NCBI RefSeq assembly: GCF_024362695.1
Contig: NC_065420.1
Span: 13,245,420 to 13,309,419 of the forward strand
Direction: 5' to 3'
Length of the DNA stretch: 64,000 bases
Origin: Pectinophora gossypiella
Lineage: Eukaryota; Arthropoda; Insecta; Lepidoptera; Gelechiidae
The position numbers and the translations under genes are program-made. The notes under the pieces are model-generated. The model was not told where the DNA came from. It ran no database searches and saw nothing but the letters and a program-made list of their open reading frames with translations. Below are positions 19,361 through 29,562 of this stretch, piece after piece (positions within the stretch are counted from its first letter, which is position 1; every line of letters begins with the position of its first letter).

Positions 19361-19629
19361 TTATTTATTAAATCATTCATTTAGCCAAGCGTGAATCCTG
19401 ACTATCTACTCTATAAAAAACTATAGTTTAAAGATAAGTGTTCCAACTCGCTCGCTGGCAAGCCCTATCGAGCCAATTCGCTTTACGAATCAATGGCTCT
19501 TATTGAATCACAATACATCTTTCCGGGCGATTGGTATGACAAACTGTTATTGTTGATTATAAATGACTATCTGAGGAGGCCGTGGGCTTTCTTTTGGGGC
19601 AGGCAGAAAATGTGTATGAATAAACTTGT

Positions 19630-19682
19630 CATTCTTCTGTCGTGTGGGTTGTGAGGTGGATTACCAACCACATCCCATATTA
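19630..19682 (-). mobile_element. SINE-C terminal fragment
   Basis: TCGTGTGGGTTGTGAGGTGG then ATTACCAACC is the inverse of the SINE-C 3' end. Confidence 0.5.
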
Positions 19683-19767
19683 AGTCAATATCATGTTTGC
19701 ATAGAAAATGACTAAAAGCGGCTTATTTAACGATTCCAGTCGATGCCTAATGATCCTATTCATACAT

Positions 19768-20102
19768 AACATAAAACATAACAGCCTATATATGTCCGAC
19801 TGCTGGGCACAGGCCTCCCCTCAATCAACCGGAGCCGGTATGGAGTATACTCCACCACACTGCTCCACTGCGGGTTGGTGGAGGTATTTGGGCTAGTTAG
19901 CCCGGGATCAACGGCTTAGCGTGCTTTCCGAAGCACGGAATTATCTTACTGTTTTGGACAATCAGGTGATTCAAGCCTGCAATGTTCTTACCAAACAAAG
20001 GACAGTCTCACAAAGTGATTTCGACAATGTCCTTAACAGGAATCGAACCCGGACCTTCAGATCGCGAGCGCAACGCTCTAACCACTAGACCACGGAGGCT
20101 GG
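19768..20102 (-). mobile_element. SINE-B, full length
   Basis: In minus orientation the head (GTGGTCTAGTGGTTAGAGCG, box B GGTCCGGGTTCGATTCC) is followed by the core and the tail TGCCCAGCAGTCGGACATAT. All blocks are intact. Confidence 0.82.
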
Positions 20103-20263
20103 TGATAGAGAAATGGTCTTATTTAGAATAAAGAATAATGCCTACTACATACAGCTCCGCACTAAATCTCAAACACTGGATCACCCAGTTATGTGTCACA
20201 TAGATGTGACTCAACGCTGCATAGTCATGCAGTCTGGGGTAGTCACCGACATTGGTTCTGCTT

Positions 20264-20345
20264 CTTTTCTCATATCGGTTATGACCTTTAATGACCGACC
20301 TGAGCCGCATAAGGCCCCTGATACGGCTCATGTAACGACTACATA
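20264..20345 (-). mobile_element. SINE-C internal fragment
   Basis: Minus-strand GTAGTCGTTACATGAGCCGT and TCAGGGGCCTTATGCGGCTC match the SINE-C 3' third. Confidence 0.5.
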
Positions 20346-20399
20346 ATTTCACGAGATTTTTACGATTCAATCTGTTTTTGACCAGCGTTTTACACAAAT

Positions 20400-20735
20400 G
20401 GGGAATCCGACAGATTCCTAAAATCGTGTTGGACGCACAAATAGTTGGTAGATAGAGTTATAGCCGACTATTTCGCGCAGTGAATGCGGCGATAAATCGT
20501 ATATGTCCACACATCGAAATGACCTACATAAAACATTAATGCTCCACAGAAATTCAGTGAAAAAAATATGAGCATACGGTCTCTGTTAATTGAGGGTTAA
20601 TAAAATTCAAGTTATTGGATTTAAAGCGATATAGGCCGTTTATTTAAAAAAAAAATGGTGAGGATAATGTTTATTTTTATGTTGTCGTTTTTATGGAGTA
20701 TCTATATTATAAATTAGGTAGGCAAAGGTGTATAC
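20400..20735. other. No gene seen
   Basis: Unassigned; TATAGGCCGTTTAT near 20630 resembles the SINE-B terminal sequence. Confidence 0.35.
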
Positions 20736-21230
20736 TATAGGGTGTTAGTGACATGGTAACGAAAACTTTGAGGGATGATGCAGGCCATGATTCTGAGTTG
20801 ATATCAAGTGGAATTTTCCGTCGCAAAAGTATGGAATGGAAAATAATTTAAAAAAAACACAAAAAATCATGAATTTTCCGACAGGAAATTCCACTTGATA
20901 TCAACTCAGAATCATGGCCTGAATCATCCCCCTCAGTATTCGTTACGGTGTCACTAACACCCATACCTACTTGTATGGCTACCTGTATGTACTGGTACAG
21001 GGTGTAAGTGACATCGTAACGAATACTGAGGGAGCTCATTTAGCTCATTATTCTGAGTTAATATCAAGTGGAATTTTCGATCGCAAAAGTATAGAGTTGA
21101 AAATAATAAAAAAAAAAAATAATAAAAATCATGAATTTTGCGACGGAAAATTCCACTCGATTTTAACTCAGAATCATGGTCTGAATCATCCCCCTCAGTA
21201 TTCGTTACGACGTCACTAACACCCAGTATA
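20736..21230. mobile_element. Double-hairpin foldback MITE, copy 3
   Basis: It has outer TAGGGTGTTAGTGACA and inverse ends, two palindromes (about 20736-20962 and 21000-21226), and a linker with TACTTGTATGGCTACCTGTA. Both palindromes are well preserved, so it is one of the best copies. Confidence 0.82.
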
Positions 21231-21355
21231 CATCCACTCCTCGCCAGCTGTTTAAGTCCAATGTAACAGGGGGCGAGCCTAATGCCATTAACCTGGCACA
21301 AGTTCTGGAAACCACGTAATATCACTTATCTATGATCCATATAAAGTTGAATTCA

Positions 21356-21615
21356 TCATCATCAGCCCATTAACGTCCCCACTGCTGGGGCACGGGCCTT
21401 CCCTATGGATGGATAGGGAGATCGGGCCTTAAACCACCACGCGGGCCCAATGCGGATTGGTGGTTATTAACGACTGCTAATGCAGCCGGGACGAGGAGCT
21501 CGAAATGAAAACATTTTTTTTGTGGTCACCCATCCTATGACCGGCCTTTGCGAAAGTTGCTTAACTTCAACAATCGCAGACCGAGCGCGTTTACCGCTGC
21601 GCCACCAAGCTCCTC
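21356..21615 (-). mobile_element. SINE-A with TSD
   Basis: A perfect 12-bp TSD, AAGTTGAATTCA, lies at 21344-21355 and 21616-21627. In minus orientation it runs from GGAGCTTGGTGGCGCAGCGG through the 5S-like block to (GAT)n. Part of the core (CTTCGGAAGG...) is deleted. Confidence 0.85.
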
Positions 21616-21672
21616 AAGTTGAATTCAGTGATTGATAAATCAGTGATTCTGAATCCGAATGACGTGATCGAT

Positions 21673-21957
21673 TGGGTAATTTCCCAGGTCAAAGATAAAT
21701 TATGAAATTCTGATTACTAAATAAAGACAGATCGGAAGGTGACAAAAACGTTTTATTTTTTCTATTTAACTTATTTATGAATTTTAATACAGAATCATGT
21801 AATAATAAGTATGACATTTTGTCACGATTTTCTTTTACGTCACAGATTGCTTTTTCATACAAATTCCATAGTAATTTCTTGTTTTGACGTTTAGTAAAAG
21901 GTGTAACTAATTTTACTTGTTGGAAATTAGCCTATTGTGGTACCTATATATATATAT
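21673..21957 (+). mobile_element. MITE family O
   Basis: It starts GGGTAATTTCCCAGGTCAAA and ends ACTTGTTGGAAATTAGCCTA. It matches 7797-8080 along the full length. Non-coding. Confidence 0.6.
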
Positions 21958-21969
21958 GTATAGTTGTAT

Positions 21970-22275
21970 TTTTTTTGATGTGACAGATTTGCCGCAAATA
22001 TCATTAACTACTTAACCGGGCAAATGGGGAGCATTGAGGGCTCTCACCCGGTACAAAATAGACAACAGGCCTGAGGGTGCGCAAACCTCGGTTAAGACGT
22101 CGTCTGAGAGAATAATATTAGAAATAATTAATCGACCATAGCGAGTCAATAGCGATCAGCGCAGAATGAGGGTAATCGTCGACCATGCGGGCGGGGTCGG
22201 CATCGGGGTTCTGAAGTGTTTGTTGTCGAGAGCTGATTAACCGCCTCTATGACTAGAGCATTCGGGAGGTCGGGA
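21970..22275 (-). mobile_element. Family-F LINE fragment
   Basis: In minus orientation it ends TCTGTCACATC plus poly-A. Shared blocks include CGAACCGAGG-like and GGTCGACGATTACCCTCAT. It is more diverged than the 2687 and 4257 copies. Confidence 0.65.
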
Positions 22276-22654
22276 TCATATATTACGTCCTTCGATAAAG
22301 CTGATGAATGTCCATTGCAAATTAATGAATAAAAATCCTCAAAAATAAAGCTTTTGTTTTCAATTCAACAATTATTCACAGTCTATTATGTTTGAAACTA
22401 TCCAAACCGATTCTGATATCCGCACAATTCGTGAAATAACCTGTAATCAATAAAGTACCTTTTCAAGTCCCTTCCATATATCAGTTGAATACCACATGGT
22501 ATAATCGGATTATCCCTTTTATTTATAACCCAAAGGGACAGATTTCGAAGATATTTGGATGAACAATCGATTTGAAGGCCTTGATCTGCGATAGGCGGAG
22601 CGACTCGTATAGCGTGGAACATCGTGTGGCGTGGTGTACTGAGTCCTTCCAAAG
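22276..22654. other. Unassigned, weak open frame
   Basis: The minus strand holds an 84-codon frame ending near 22398 (contains ADQGLQIDCSSKYLRNLSLW). I do not recognise it; an adjacent frame reads LSQIKAF. It may be a retroelement relic. Confidence 0.25.
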
Positions 22655-22798
22655 AATAATGAATGAATGAATGAACGAATAAATGAATGAATGAACGAAT
22701 AAATGAATGAATGAACGAATGAATGAATGAATGAATGAATGAATGAATGAATTATATATATATATATTAAATATATTTCATGAAATATATATTTCGGA
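22655..22798. repeat. (GAAT)n microsatellite followed by (TA)n palindrome
   Basis: GAAT/GAAC units cover 22660-22751, then TATATATATATA and a short inverted pair TATATTTCATGAAATATATA. The Ile-His-Ser-Phe repeats in the translated frame are an artefact. Confidence 0.85.
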
Positions 22799-22875
22799 TA
22801 TTTATCCATATTTTGTTAGTAACAGAATATTATATCTAAGTTAGTAAAATTTATAATACTACGCATAGAACAGTA

Positions 22876-23000
22876 ACGAGGGAATGCAATCCCGAATCGA
22901 GATCCCGTGAGATCCCGAAATCTCGGGATCAATCTCGAACGGGATCTCGTCATATGATGCTTCGGGATTGATCCCGAAAAAATAGACGAGATCTCGAGAA
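22876..23000. repeat. Cluster of CGGGATC/GATCCCG inverted motifs
   Basis: At least eight copies of ATCCCG or CGGGAT alternate in direction within 125 bp (for example AGATCCCGTGAGATCCCGAA and CGGGATTGATCCCG). Such clusters are typical of subterminal regions of hAT-like elements, but no TSD or matching end was found. Confidence 0.5.
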
Positions 23001-23280
23001 ACCACATAAGTGCCTTTTGGAAAATAGCAATCCGATTTGATTTTCTTCAACAAAACCTTATTCTTTCAAATTCATTTCAATCCGGGTAAAAATTGAGGTA
23101 ATATTTTTTTACCTAGATTGAAACTAGCATGTCTATTTCAAAGTTTTAACAAAAATCACATCCGATTTAAAAATCGAATTGAATTAAAAAAAAATTGCTT
23201 ACGTGGTGCTGATAATTTAGTTATCTCTAACATTGGTTTTATATGAATACGGGTATAATGTGATATTGGCGCTAATTCCC

Positions 23281-23395
23281 GTACCACCATCATCTCCCTA
23301 GCATTATCCCGTTTTGCACAGGGTCTGCTTACCTAACCTGAAGATTTGACAAGTCCGGTTTTTTACAGAAGCGACTGCCTGTCTGACCTTTCGAA
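23281..23395 (-). mobile_element. SINE-D tail fragment
   Basis: It is the inverse of the SINE-D 3' end (CATTATCCCGTTTTGCACAG, CCTAACCTGAAGATTTGACA, GCGACTGCCTGTCTGACC). Confidence 0.65.
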
Positions 23396-23880
23396 AATAG
23401 GACGAATAAAAAGTTATATACCTAACTGTGCTTCGTCTGTTATTCCGGCCAACCTATAAGATCCGTTGAAATGGCCTTTGTTTTTTATTAATACATAAAT
23501 GTGTTTATCGAAAAAAAACAGGGCACGTGACCGGTTGATATCTAATTTTCAGCTAAACTGTGAACGTGTTAAGTATATATAACCGCTTGTTTGCCTTCAA
23601 TGCTAATCGCAAACTGACAAGTCCACGCTACAGCGCGTGTCGCTGGACGCGGCCTAACGCTGGCGATGGAGCGTGCTGTGACGTCACGTGGAAAATTTTG
23701 ATTGATTATATATGTAAGGATGGCAGAAGGATTGTGTATAGAAATATTATTTTAGATAAGGTCGGCAACGTGATATTCTTTTTTTGAACTTGAGATTTTT
23801 ATGGTTAGTTTTGAATTATAGCTTTGACAGCGAGACCCCAAACATGAAAACCCAGAATATGATAATATCATGAAGAAACA
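23396..23880. other. No gene supported
   Basis: A 75-codon frame from 23560 has no recognisable domain. Unassigned. Confidence 0.35.
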
Positions 23881-23881
23881 C

Positions 23882-24205
23882 GACCTCCGTGGTTCAGTGG
23901 TTGAGCGTTGTGCTCACGATCCGGAGGTCCGGGTTCAAATCCCGGTGGGGACTTATCACAAAAATCACTTTGTGATCCCTAGTTTGGTTAGGACATTACA
24001 GGCTAATCACCTGATTGTCCGAAAGTAAGACAATCCGGAAGGCACGTTAAGCTGTTGGTCCCGGTTACTATTTACTGTTGTAAGTAAGTAGTCGTTACAT
24101 GAGTCATGTCAGGGGCCTTTGGCGGCTCAATAGTAACTCTGACATTAGGGTTGATGAGGTTGGTAATCCACCTCACAACCCACACGATAGAAGAAGAAGA
24201 AGTAC
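23882..24205 (+). mobile_element. SINE-C, full length
   Basis: Box A is GTGGTTCAGTGGTTGAGCGT and box B GGTCCGGGTTCAAATCCCGG. It has all body blocks but the core has lost the CGTGCTTC portion (AATCCGGAAGGCACGTTAAG). The terminus is GATAGAAGAAGAAGAAG. Confidence 0.8.
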
Positions 24206-24224
24206 GGCAAGTCTCTTTGTAGTA

Positions 24225-24300
24225 GTGTTGCCCGATAATCGACTGTACGTCGATTAATAATCGATTATTTTCTTAGCCCCTAAATAATCTGAGTATCGTT
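24225..24300. repeat. Possible hAT-like terminus
   Basis: TAGTGTTGCCCGATAATCGA followed by an inverted ATTAATAATCGATTATT resembles the end of a hAT-type element. No partner end was found within 1 kb. Confidence 0.3.
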
Positions 24301-25104
24301 ATGCCTGTTGATAGTCGATATAATTGTTGAATGTTCAATGGCAAGGTATATAACACAAATAGCTTACTATAACGTTAAGGAGTTTTTTGATTGATGAATG
24401 AATAGTGTAGTGTTCTGATCTAATTCATATTAAATATTAACTACTTATGGTTACACAAGATATCTTGAATTAAGTATATAATTTAAATTGTTTATTATAA
24501 AATAATAATGATGTTCAAGTAAAATTAATGTTAATAATGTATGATAAGTACAAATGAATATATATAATGAATATGAATATCGATATTTAGATTTTTCAAG
24601 GGTAAATGATCGATGAGCTCTACGTCGCGTCTGTTATTTCTTTGTATAGTTCATTATCATCATCATCATCGTCATTTGTAGCAGGTAGTAGATTCGAATC
24701 GCGGTTCAGGCTTTAAAATAAAGGTCTACCTACCCCAATAAGAATTTAATTCTATCATAACTCGCGACATCATGCGATAAACATAACAGTACTTTATTCC
24801 AAAGAAATAAATACTATTGGATATAAATCTCAATTATGGATGAAATGCGTAGTGGCTTGTCTACGCTCGTAGCAACTGCTCCGTGCTACGTATGTACTAC
24901 GCTCGCAGCCCTCTAAGAGATTAAAATCTCCATGGAGATTAAAATTTATAGAGTAAAAAAAATAAGGCGTCGTTTTTTGTTGTTCTGGTTACTTTTGTAT
25001 TTTTTTATATATTTTTGTACTTGTTTACATATCCATACATCATACCCGTATCATTATCGGGGTGTCATCTGCCACAACTCATCGATAATAACTCGCAACC
25101 AGTC
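24301..25104. other. No gene seen
   Basis: AT-rich. (ATC)n at about 24655-24674. A short palindromic pair GAGATTAAAATCTCCATGGAGATTA-like symmetry lies near 24918-24942. GCTACG-rich segment at 24855-24905. Confidence 0.4.
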
Positions 25105-25558
25105 CTGAGGGCTTCGCCAAGAGTTTTTTCGATTCTGCTCCTCACCACCCAAATCCCTTGGTAGTTGCGGCTTCCGAATACATCCCGCTTAGGGACGGTA
25201 CTGAAAAGTATCGGCGTCCGAAGGATGTAATATACGATCCCGACGACCCGATTACTCTAGCCATAGAGGCAGCCAATCAGCTCGCGACACCAAACACTTC
25301 AGGATACCGATACCGACACCGCCGGCGTGGTCGACGATTTCCCTCAATCAACGCTTATCGCTATCGACCCACTAGAGTCGATTAATTCTTTCAAATATTT
25401 TTCCTCTCAGACGACGCCCTGAGCCGAGGTTCGCGCCCAACTCACCCTCGGGCCTGTTGTCTTAAACGTTGTACCGGATGACAGCCTTCAGCGCTCCCCA
25501 TCTGTCCGGCCAAGTAGTTAATGCCATCTGCGGCTAATCTACAATAAGTCACGTCAAA
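25105..25558 (+). mobile_element. Family-F LINE 3' region, longest copy
   Basis: This plus-strand copy extends furthest 5' and ends TAATCTACAATAAGTCACGT followed by CAAAAAAA. Its 5' part shows a coding-like frame with DPDDPITLAIEAANQLATPN before it dissolves into Arg/Tyr-rich low complexity, so it may hold the last codons of the parental LINE. I cannot name the clade. Confidence 0.6.
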
Positions 25559-25564
25559 AAAAGG

Positions 25565-25985
25565 AAAAGTACAAGGTCGAGAGGAGTGGAAAAATCAAGG
25601 ACCTTTGTCCAACAGTGGGATCCAATAGGCTAGATAAGATAACCTCTCCACACCATTTCCATCATTACTTACTTCTTGATCCATGACGTCATGGGCATAA
25701 ATGATGACCCTTGTTAAGCGCTAAGCTGAATATAACGAAATGGTTATTGAATCTTGACTATAATCTCACTGAGTCTCTAATCCGTCCTATTTATTTATTT
25801 ATAAAGTACAGCCACATCACATACATTAAAACATTTTTACATTTAGAAGGTTACGGTATTGTGACTAATATGTATTGACAATTACGGCGTACATAACTTA
25901 TACAATTAAGAGTGAGTATTTAAAAATAAAGTAATATTAAAAATACAGAGCAAACTTAAAATTTAGAAATTAGAAAAATATTAGG
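25565..25985. other. LINE tail debris, no gene
   Basis: CCTTTGTCCAACAGTGGGAT near 25600 resembles the CAGCAGTGGGA LINE/SINE tail. TTATTTATTTATAAAGTACA at 25792 resembles a reversed LINE 3' end. Confidence 0.35.
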
Positions 25986-25989
25986 TAAA

Positions 25990-26112
25990 TAATAATAATA
26001 ATATCAATAACCACAGGAAACCCAAATTGTCTTAAGGGGCCTCTACGTGTTGGCTTCGGCCCCACGCATGCCTTACAAAAGTCCGGGACTCCATAATCCC
26101 GAGATATGGAAA
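25990..26112 (+). repeat. CR1-like LINE 3' UTR (family G)
   Basis: TTGTCTTAAGGGGCCTCTAC, GTTGGCTTCGGCCCCACGC, AAAGTCCGGGACTCCAT and GGAAACGACAT lead to (AATA)n. The same block terminates the LINE relic at 49305-50740 and occurs at 45985-46250 in minus orientation. Confidence 0.65.
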
Positions 26113-26995
26113 CGACATAAATAATAATAATAATATAGTTTATTGAAAAAACTAATAGTACATACAGCACAGTAGAATACAGGGAACTTTACAGACAAGG
26201 AATTATTGTAAGTACATCCGTGATTTGTCTAAACAGCCGTAAATATAAGTAATTAACAACTGTTGAGCTGACACTCAAGTCCTGACACTTAAGTTCTCCA
26301 ATTATCTTTATCTCTCTCAACATTTATGTATTTACGACACACACACTCACTCTCACACATATTAGTAATCACCCACACTTACGCACACAACTTACATACC
26401 CAGTACCCACACTCCAATACTTAGTTGTAATCTATTCTTATTCAATTTACGAATATTGACAAAGAAAAATTACATTTATACACTTCATAAACACGAAATG
26501 ACTATCAAAAATAATGCTATTTACTGCACTCGTCAAAAAGCCCGCCCCTGACTAATCTAGGCGCGAAGGTGCCCATTACACTAGCCGCATTTCCTCGCTG
26601 TACAACAATGGACAACCTTTGCGCCAAGAACATCCGGGGTCATCTCTACTCTCTCTTAAACGACGTCCGATTTCCGCTATAATTATTTTAATGTTATTCT
26701 TATTCACTTTTATATTTATATTTTATTGGTTTCTATGGTTATTGTTGGCAAATTTTGCGTCAATCTCACAAGACTTGTGTCCCATTGTCCACAGTTTCCC
26801 AAGATGTAGGCTCCTAGTTTGGGAACCTCCGTTCATTTTATAAACTTATAATTATTGTACGTTACCTCAAACATAATGCCTTCTTTCTTTTTATATTATT
26901 TTACATTTTTGATTTTGTTTTTTGTTTGTTACTACACCCAAGCACAACACATCTTTCATCCATTGTTATTCTGATCATAATAAAGAGAAGCAATA
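26113..26995. other. Unclassified AT-rich repeat-like region
   Basis: It contains ACAC-rich DNA (26336-26410) and a hydrophobic 74-codon frame from 26619. It ends near AATAAAGAGAAGCAATACAG. It is suggestive of an unclassified retroelement, but no domain is visible. Confidence 0.3.
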
Positions 26996-27460
26996 CAGGT
27001 AGCAATATAATTCTATATCGTATCTGATCCAAATATCAACCAGCAATTATTTTTATATATGCTTTTGCTATTACATTGTGTTTTTTAATAATTACGTACG
27101 TATATTTTGAATACTAAGGGTTGTATTACACAAGGTTGATTTAGGGTCGCGTAGATCGTAAACGTTTAAGGCGTTGAATCGTAAACCTTTGATTAGAGCC
27201 TTTGAAACAATTTAAATTCATTGACTATGCGTGTTAATTGTATTAAAATGGGTATTCATGTAACGATTATTGATCTCTCGTGTATTTGAAGCATTATGGG
27301 TATCAAAAGATCATCATACATTCACACATAATATTACTATTATAATATCATACCTGCACGTCTAATTAAATGCATAGTACATAAACTCACCGTTTACCGT
27401 GTAATCAATTATTCAAAAAGAGCACTTCCTTTTGCTTTGATCCTGATAATATTACGTTCT
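26996..27460. other. No gene or repeat recognised
   Basis: Unique-looking AT-rich sequence. Confidence 0.4.
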
Positions 27461-27463
27461 TCT

Positions 27464-27553
27464 TCTATCGTGCGGGTTGTGAGATGCATTACCAACCTCA
27501 TCGACTCTGGTGTCAGGGTTATTGTTGAGCTGACAAAGGGTTGACAAGAGTCA
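27464..27553 (-). mobile_element. SINE-C 3'-end fragment
   Basis: TCGTGCGGGTTGTGAGATGC, ACCAACCTCATCGACTCTGG and TGTCAGGGTTATTGTTGAGC are the inverse of the SINE-C end. Confidence 0.6.
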
Positions 27554-27555
27554 TC

Positions 27556-27690
27556 ATCATCCTAGCATTATCCCGTTTTTTCACAGGGTCCGTTTAACCT
27601 GAATATTTGACAGGTCCGGTTTTTTACTGACGCGACTGCCTGTCTGACCTTCTAACCCGCGAAGGGAAAACCAGCCCATTATATTGGGGG
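27556..27690 (-). mobile_element. SINE-D 3'-end fragment
   Basis: CATCATCCTAGCATTATCCC through CTAACCCGCGAAGGGAAAAC is the inverse of the SINE-D tail. Confidence 0.65.
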
Positions 27691-27694
27691 TTAA

Positions 27695-27835
27695 TTAGGG
27701 AAGTCAGAGTTACATCCATTGCAAAATGAACAAGTAGCCAAACTTCACCGAGATTTCTGTTAGACCAACGTGATAAGTGGTGAGCCGTATCGCTGTCTAG
27801 TTACAGTGAAAACTGTAATAGTTTTATAACATAGA
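27695..27835. repeat. SINE-like repeat L
   Basis: TTTCTGTTAGACCAACGTGA, GTGAGCCGTATCGCTGTCTA and GTGAAAACTG match 11840-12020. Confidence 0.45.
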
Positions 27836-28216
27836 AATGCAGCGGAAAGTCTTTACTTTCATAAAATGCTTTGACGAAAACGTCAAAGTGAATGCATGTT
27901 CTGTATTTTGTATTACAATATTAAACATTCTGTCTCCCTTCATTCATATAATCGCTCGACGCAGTCTGCTTTTAAGAATTACTACACACAGTCCGACAAT
28001 TTAGGTATTACAAACATATTTTGTTTTTTTTATACATAACTGGCGAGGAGTAGGTGTACAGTCATGAATATTATAAAAGTCCCAAATATGACTAAAATTA
28101 ATTACTGATATATATTGACATATTTGTAATCAAAGAACCCTTAGCCTTAGCCAAACACACAAACTTGAAATTAGTTACTGAACAAACACTGACTTGTGTT
28201 TTGATTGATAGTAGGT
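27836..28216. other. No gene seen
   Basis: Near 28050 a TACAGTCATGAATATTATAA segment resembles one end of the MITE at 42901. Confidence 0.35.
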
Positions 28217-28246
28217 ACCGTAGGCCTCTGTAGAAGTGGTTAGAAC

Positions 28247-29031
28247 CATGATATAAGAGAACCAGGTATGCTCAAAAGTGACAGCTAATATATTTTTTTT
28301 TTTTTGGTTTTCCCCGAAGGGTAAGGCAAAGGGAACTATGCCCATACAGCCATGTCTGATGTATTTTTTTTCTTGATGATTAATGAAATGATGAAAGGTG
28401 ATGATGATGAAACCTAAGCCCCCACCCTCGGAGTAGACTCCTACTCCGAACCCCGAACGAATTAACTCAAAAGTCCGCATAAACTTTTGAGTTATGAAGC
28501 GGCTTCCTGACACGAAGCGAAAATAGGCAGATACACTTTGTTTATCGAATACTCCAATATAATAACACTCGCGAATGTCTTCCGACCAACTTAATGCGAT
28601 CATTAACCACAAAACACCACTTCGTATTAATTATTTAGATTACTCAATGAAGAAAGCAACTGTCCCGTTCCCGTTTCCCGCCGAAAAGCCTGACAGCTAA
28701 TATTTCAAGGTTAGTTCAGCTGACGTCATCCCGCCTTGCGTTGCCATTTCGTAAAAAATGTTCGTTAAAAAAATTCACGACCAATTTTTTTAAATTTACT
28801 TTGCAAGGAAATTTTGTACTTTTAGTAAAAGATTTACTTACAGTTTTAATGATTTTTATATACGTGACAAGTAATAGTAATTAAATACATAAGTCAGTAA
28901 TTCAGTTAAGTTTCAATAATAAAATTTACGTCCTTGTAATGTTGGAGATACTAATTTAATGGTAACACTTACGTCATCAATGGGCTAGCAATGGCGGCTT
29001 GTCATAGGATTGAGCATACCTGGTAATACCA
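28247..29031. mobile_element. TIR element with 9-bp TSD, interrupted
   Basis: Ends: CCATGATATAAGAGAACCAG followed by GTATGCTCAA at left; the right end is the inverse with CCATGGTATTACCAGGTATG. Both sides carry TGGTTAGAA (28238-28246 and 29032-29040), an apparent 9-bp TSD (8 bp if one base is fortuitous). Without the internal retroposon the element would be about 370 bp. It is non-coding; an 8-9 bp TSD fits Mutator-like or hAT-like groups. Confidence 0.6.
28292..28690 (-). mobile_element. Short poly-A retroposon with 13-bp TSD
   Basis: A perfect TSD, TGACAGCTAATAT, lies at 28279-28291 and 28691-28703. In minus orientation it starts GGCTTTTCGGCGGGAAACGG and ends CTTCGGGGAAAACC plus poly-A. Length is about 400 bp, with no tRNA- or 5S-like head. 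A 145-codon frame spans it, but I see no domain and it is probably non-coding or a LINE derivative (SIDE-like). The TSD shows it moved by target-primed insertion. Confidence 0.78.
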
Positions 29032-29205
29032 TGGTTAGAATATTGAGCTCATGATGTGGGGGTTCGGGCTCGACTCCAGATGGGGACATTGTCGAAATCA
29101 TTTTTTGAGACTGTCTTTTGTTTAGTAAATGCATTAGGCTGTTAGTCAGAAAAAGTGAGAAGATACCGTTCTTTTGGAAGGCACGTTAAGCCGTTGGTCC
29201 CAGCT

Positions 29206-29308
29206 CATCATCATGAATTTAAGAGCCACGCTCTTGTCGGTGTAGCATTTAAAAATACTCTTCATGCTATTTTTCCTTTTTATTATTTCGCTTTTTTTTC
29301 TTTTTTTT
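29206..29308 (-). mobile_element. Tiny LINE-tail retroposon with TSD
   Basis: A perfect 12-bp TSD, TTGGTCCCAGCT, lies at 29194-29205 and 29309-29320. The insert is only about 103 bp and carries, in minus orientation, TGCTACACCGACAAGAGCGT then GGCTCTTAAATTCATGATGA, the end of the LINE ORF seen at 38012-38272. It sits inside SINE-B. Confidence 0.75.
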
Positions 29309-29475
29309 TTGGTCCCAGCTATGAGCCCTAAAATACCTCCACTAGCCTGCAGTGCAGCAGCGTGGAGTATGCTCCATATCTCCCTCCGTTTGATTGATGG
29401 AAAGCCTTTGCCAGGAAGTGGGAAGTGGCTGTTAATAATGGTATAATAATAACTTTACTATTTAGTGATTTGATT

Positions 29476-29562
29476 AATGTTGATGAATGTGGAGGAAGCA
29501 AAAGAAGTGTGTCAGGATCGAAGCAAATGGAATTCTATAGTCTCTGCTTACCCCGGTGGGTA
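29476..29562 (+). pseudogene. RTE-like LINE extreme C-terminus
   Basis: GATGAATGTGGAGGAAGCAA to CTGCTTACCCCGGTGGG matches the end of the 55663 relic. Its own tail resumes near 29775 (GTGAGTTTATGTATGTATG), split by a SINE-C fragment. Confidence 0.55.

Larger units (their letters stand above)
28217..29430 (+). mobile_element. SINE-B split into pieces by nested insertions
   Basis: Head piece 28217-28246 (CCTCTG..GTGGTTAGAA) continues at 29041 (TATTGAGCTCATGATG, box B GGTTCGGGCTCGACTCC) to 29205 and resumes at 29321 to about 29430 with the SINE-B tail. The TIR element at 28247-29031 and the LINE-tail insert at 29206-29308 separate the pieces, each with its own TSD. This SINE-B is more diverged than the other copies, consistent with greater age. 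Confidence 0.65.

Noticed and set aside
20954..21325. 123-codon minus-strand frame
   Set aside because: It spans the arms of the foldback MITE and its flank; the overlapping frames on both strands come from the palindrome.
22519..22809. Open frame with '(I/F)HSF' repeats
   Set aside because: It is a translation of the (GAAT)n microsatellite.
25158..25385. 75-codon open frame as a gene
   Set aside because: It lies in family-F repeat sequence present in several other copies, and its end is Arg/Tyr low complexity. At most it holds the last codons of a LINE.
28175..28612. 145-codon minus-strand gene
   Set aside because: The frame lies in a retroposon with poly-A and TSD, has no recognisable domain and begins with a non-ATG codon.
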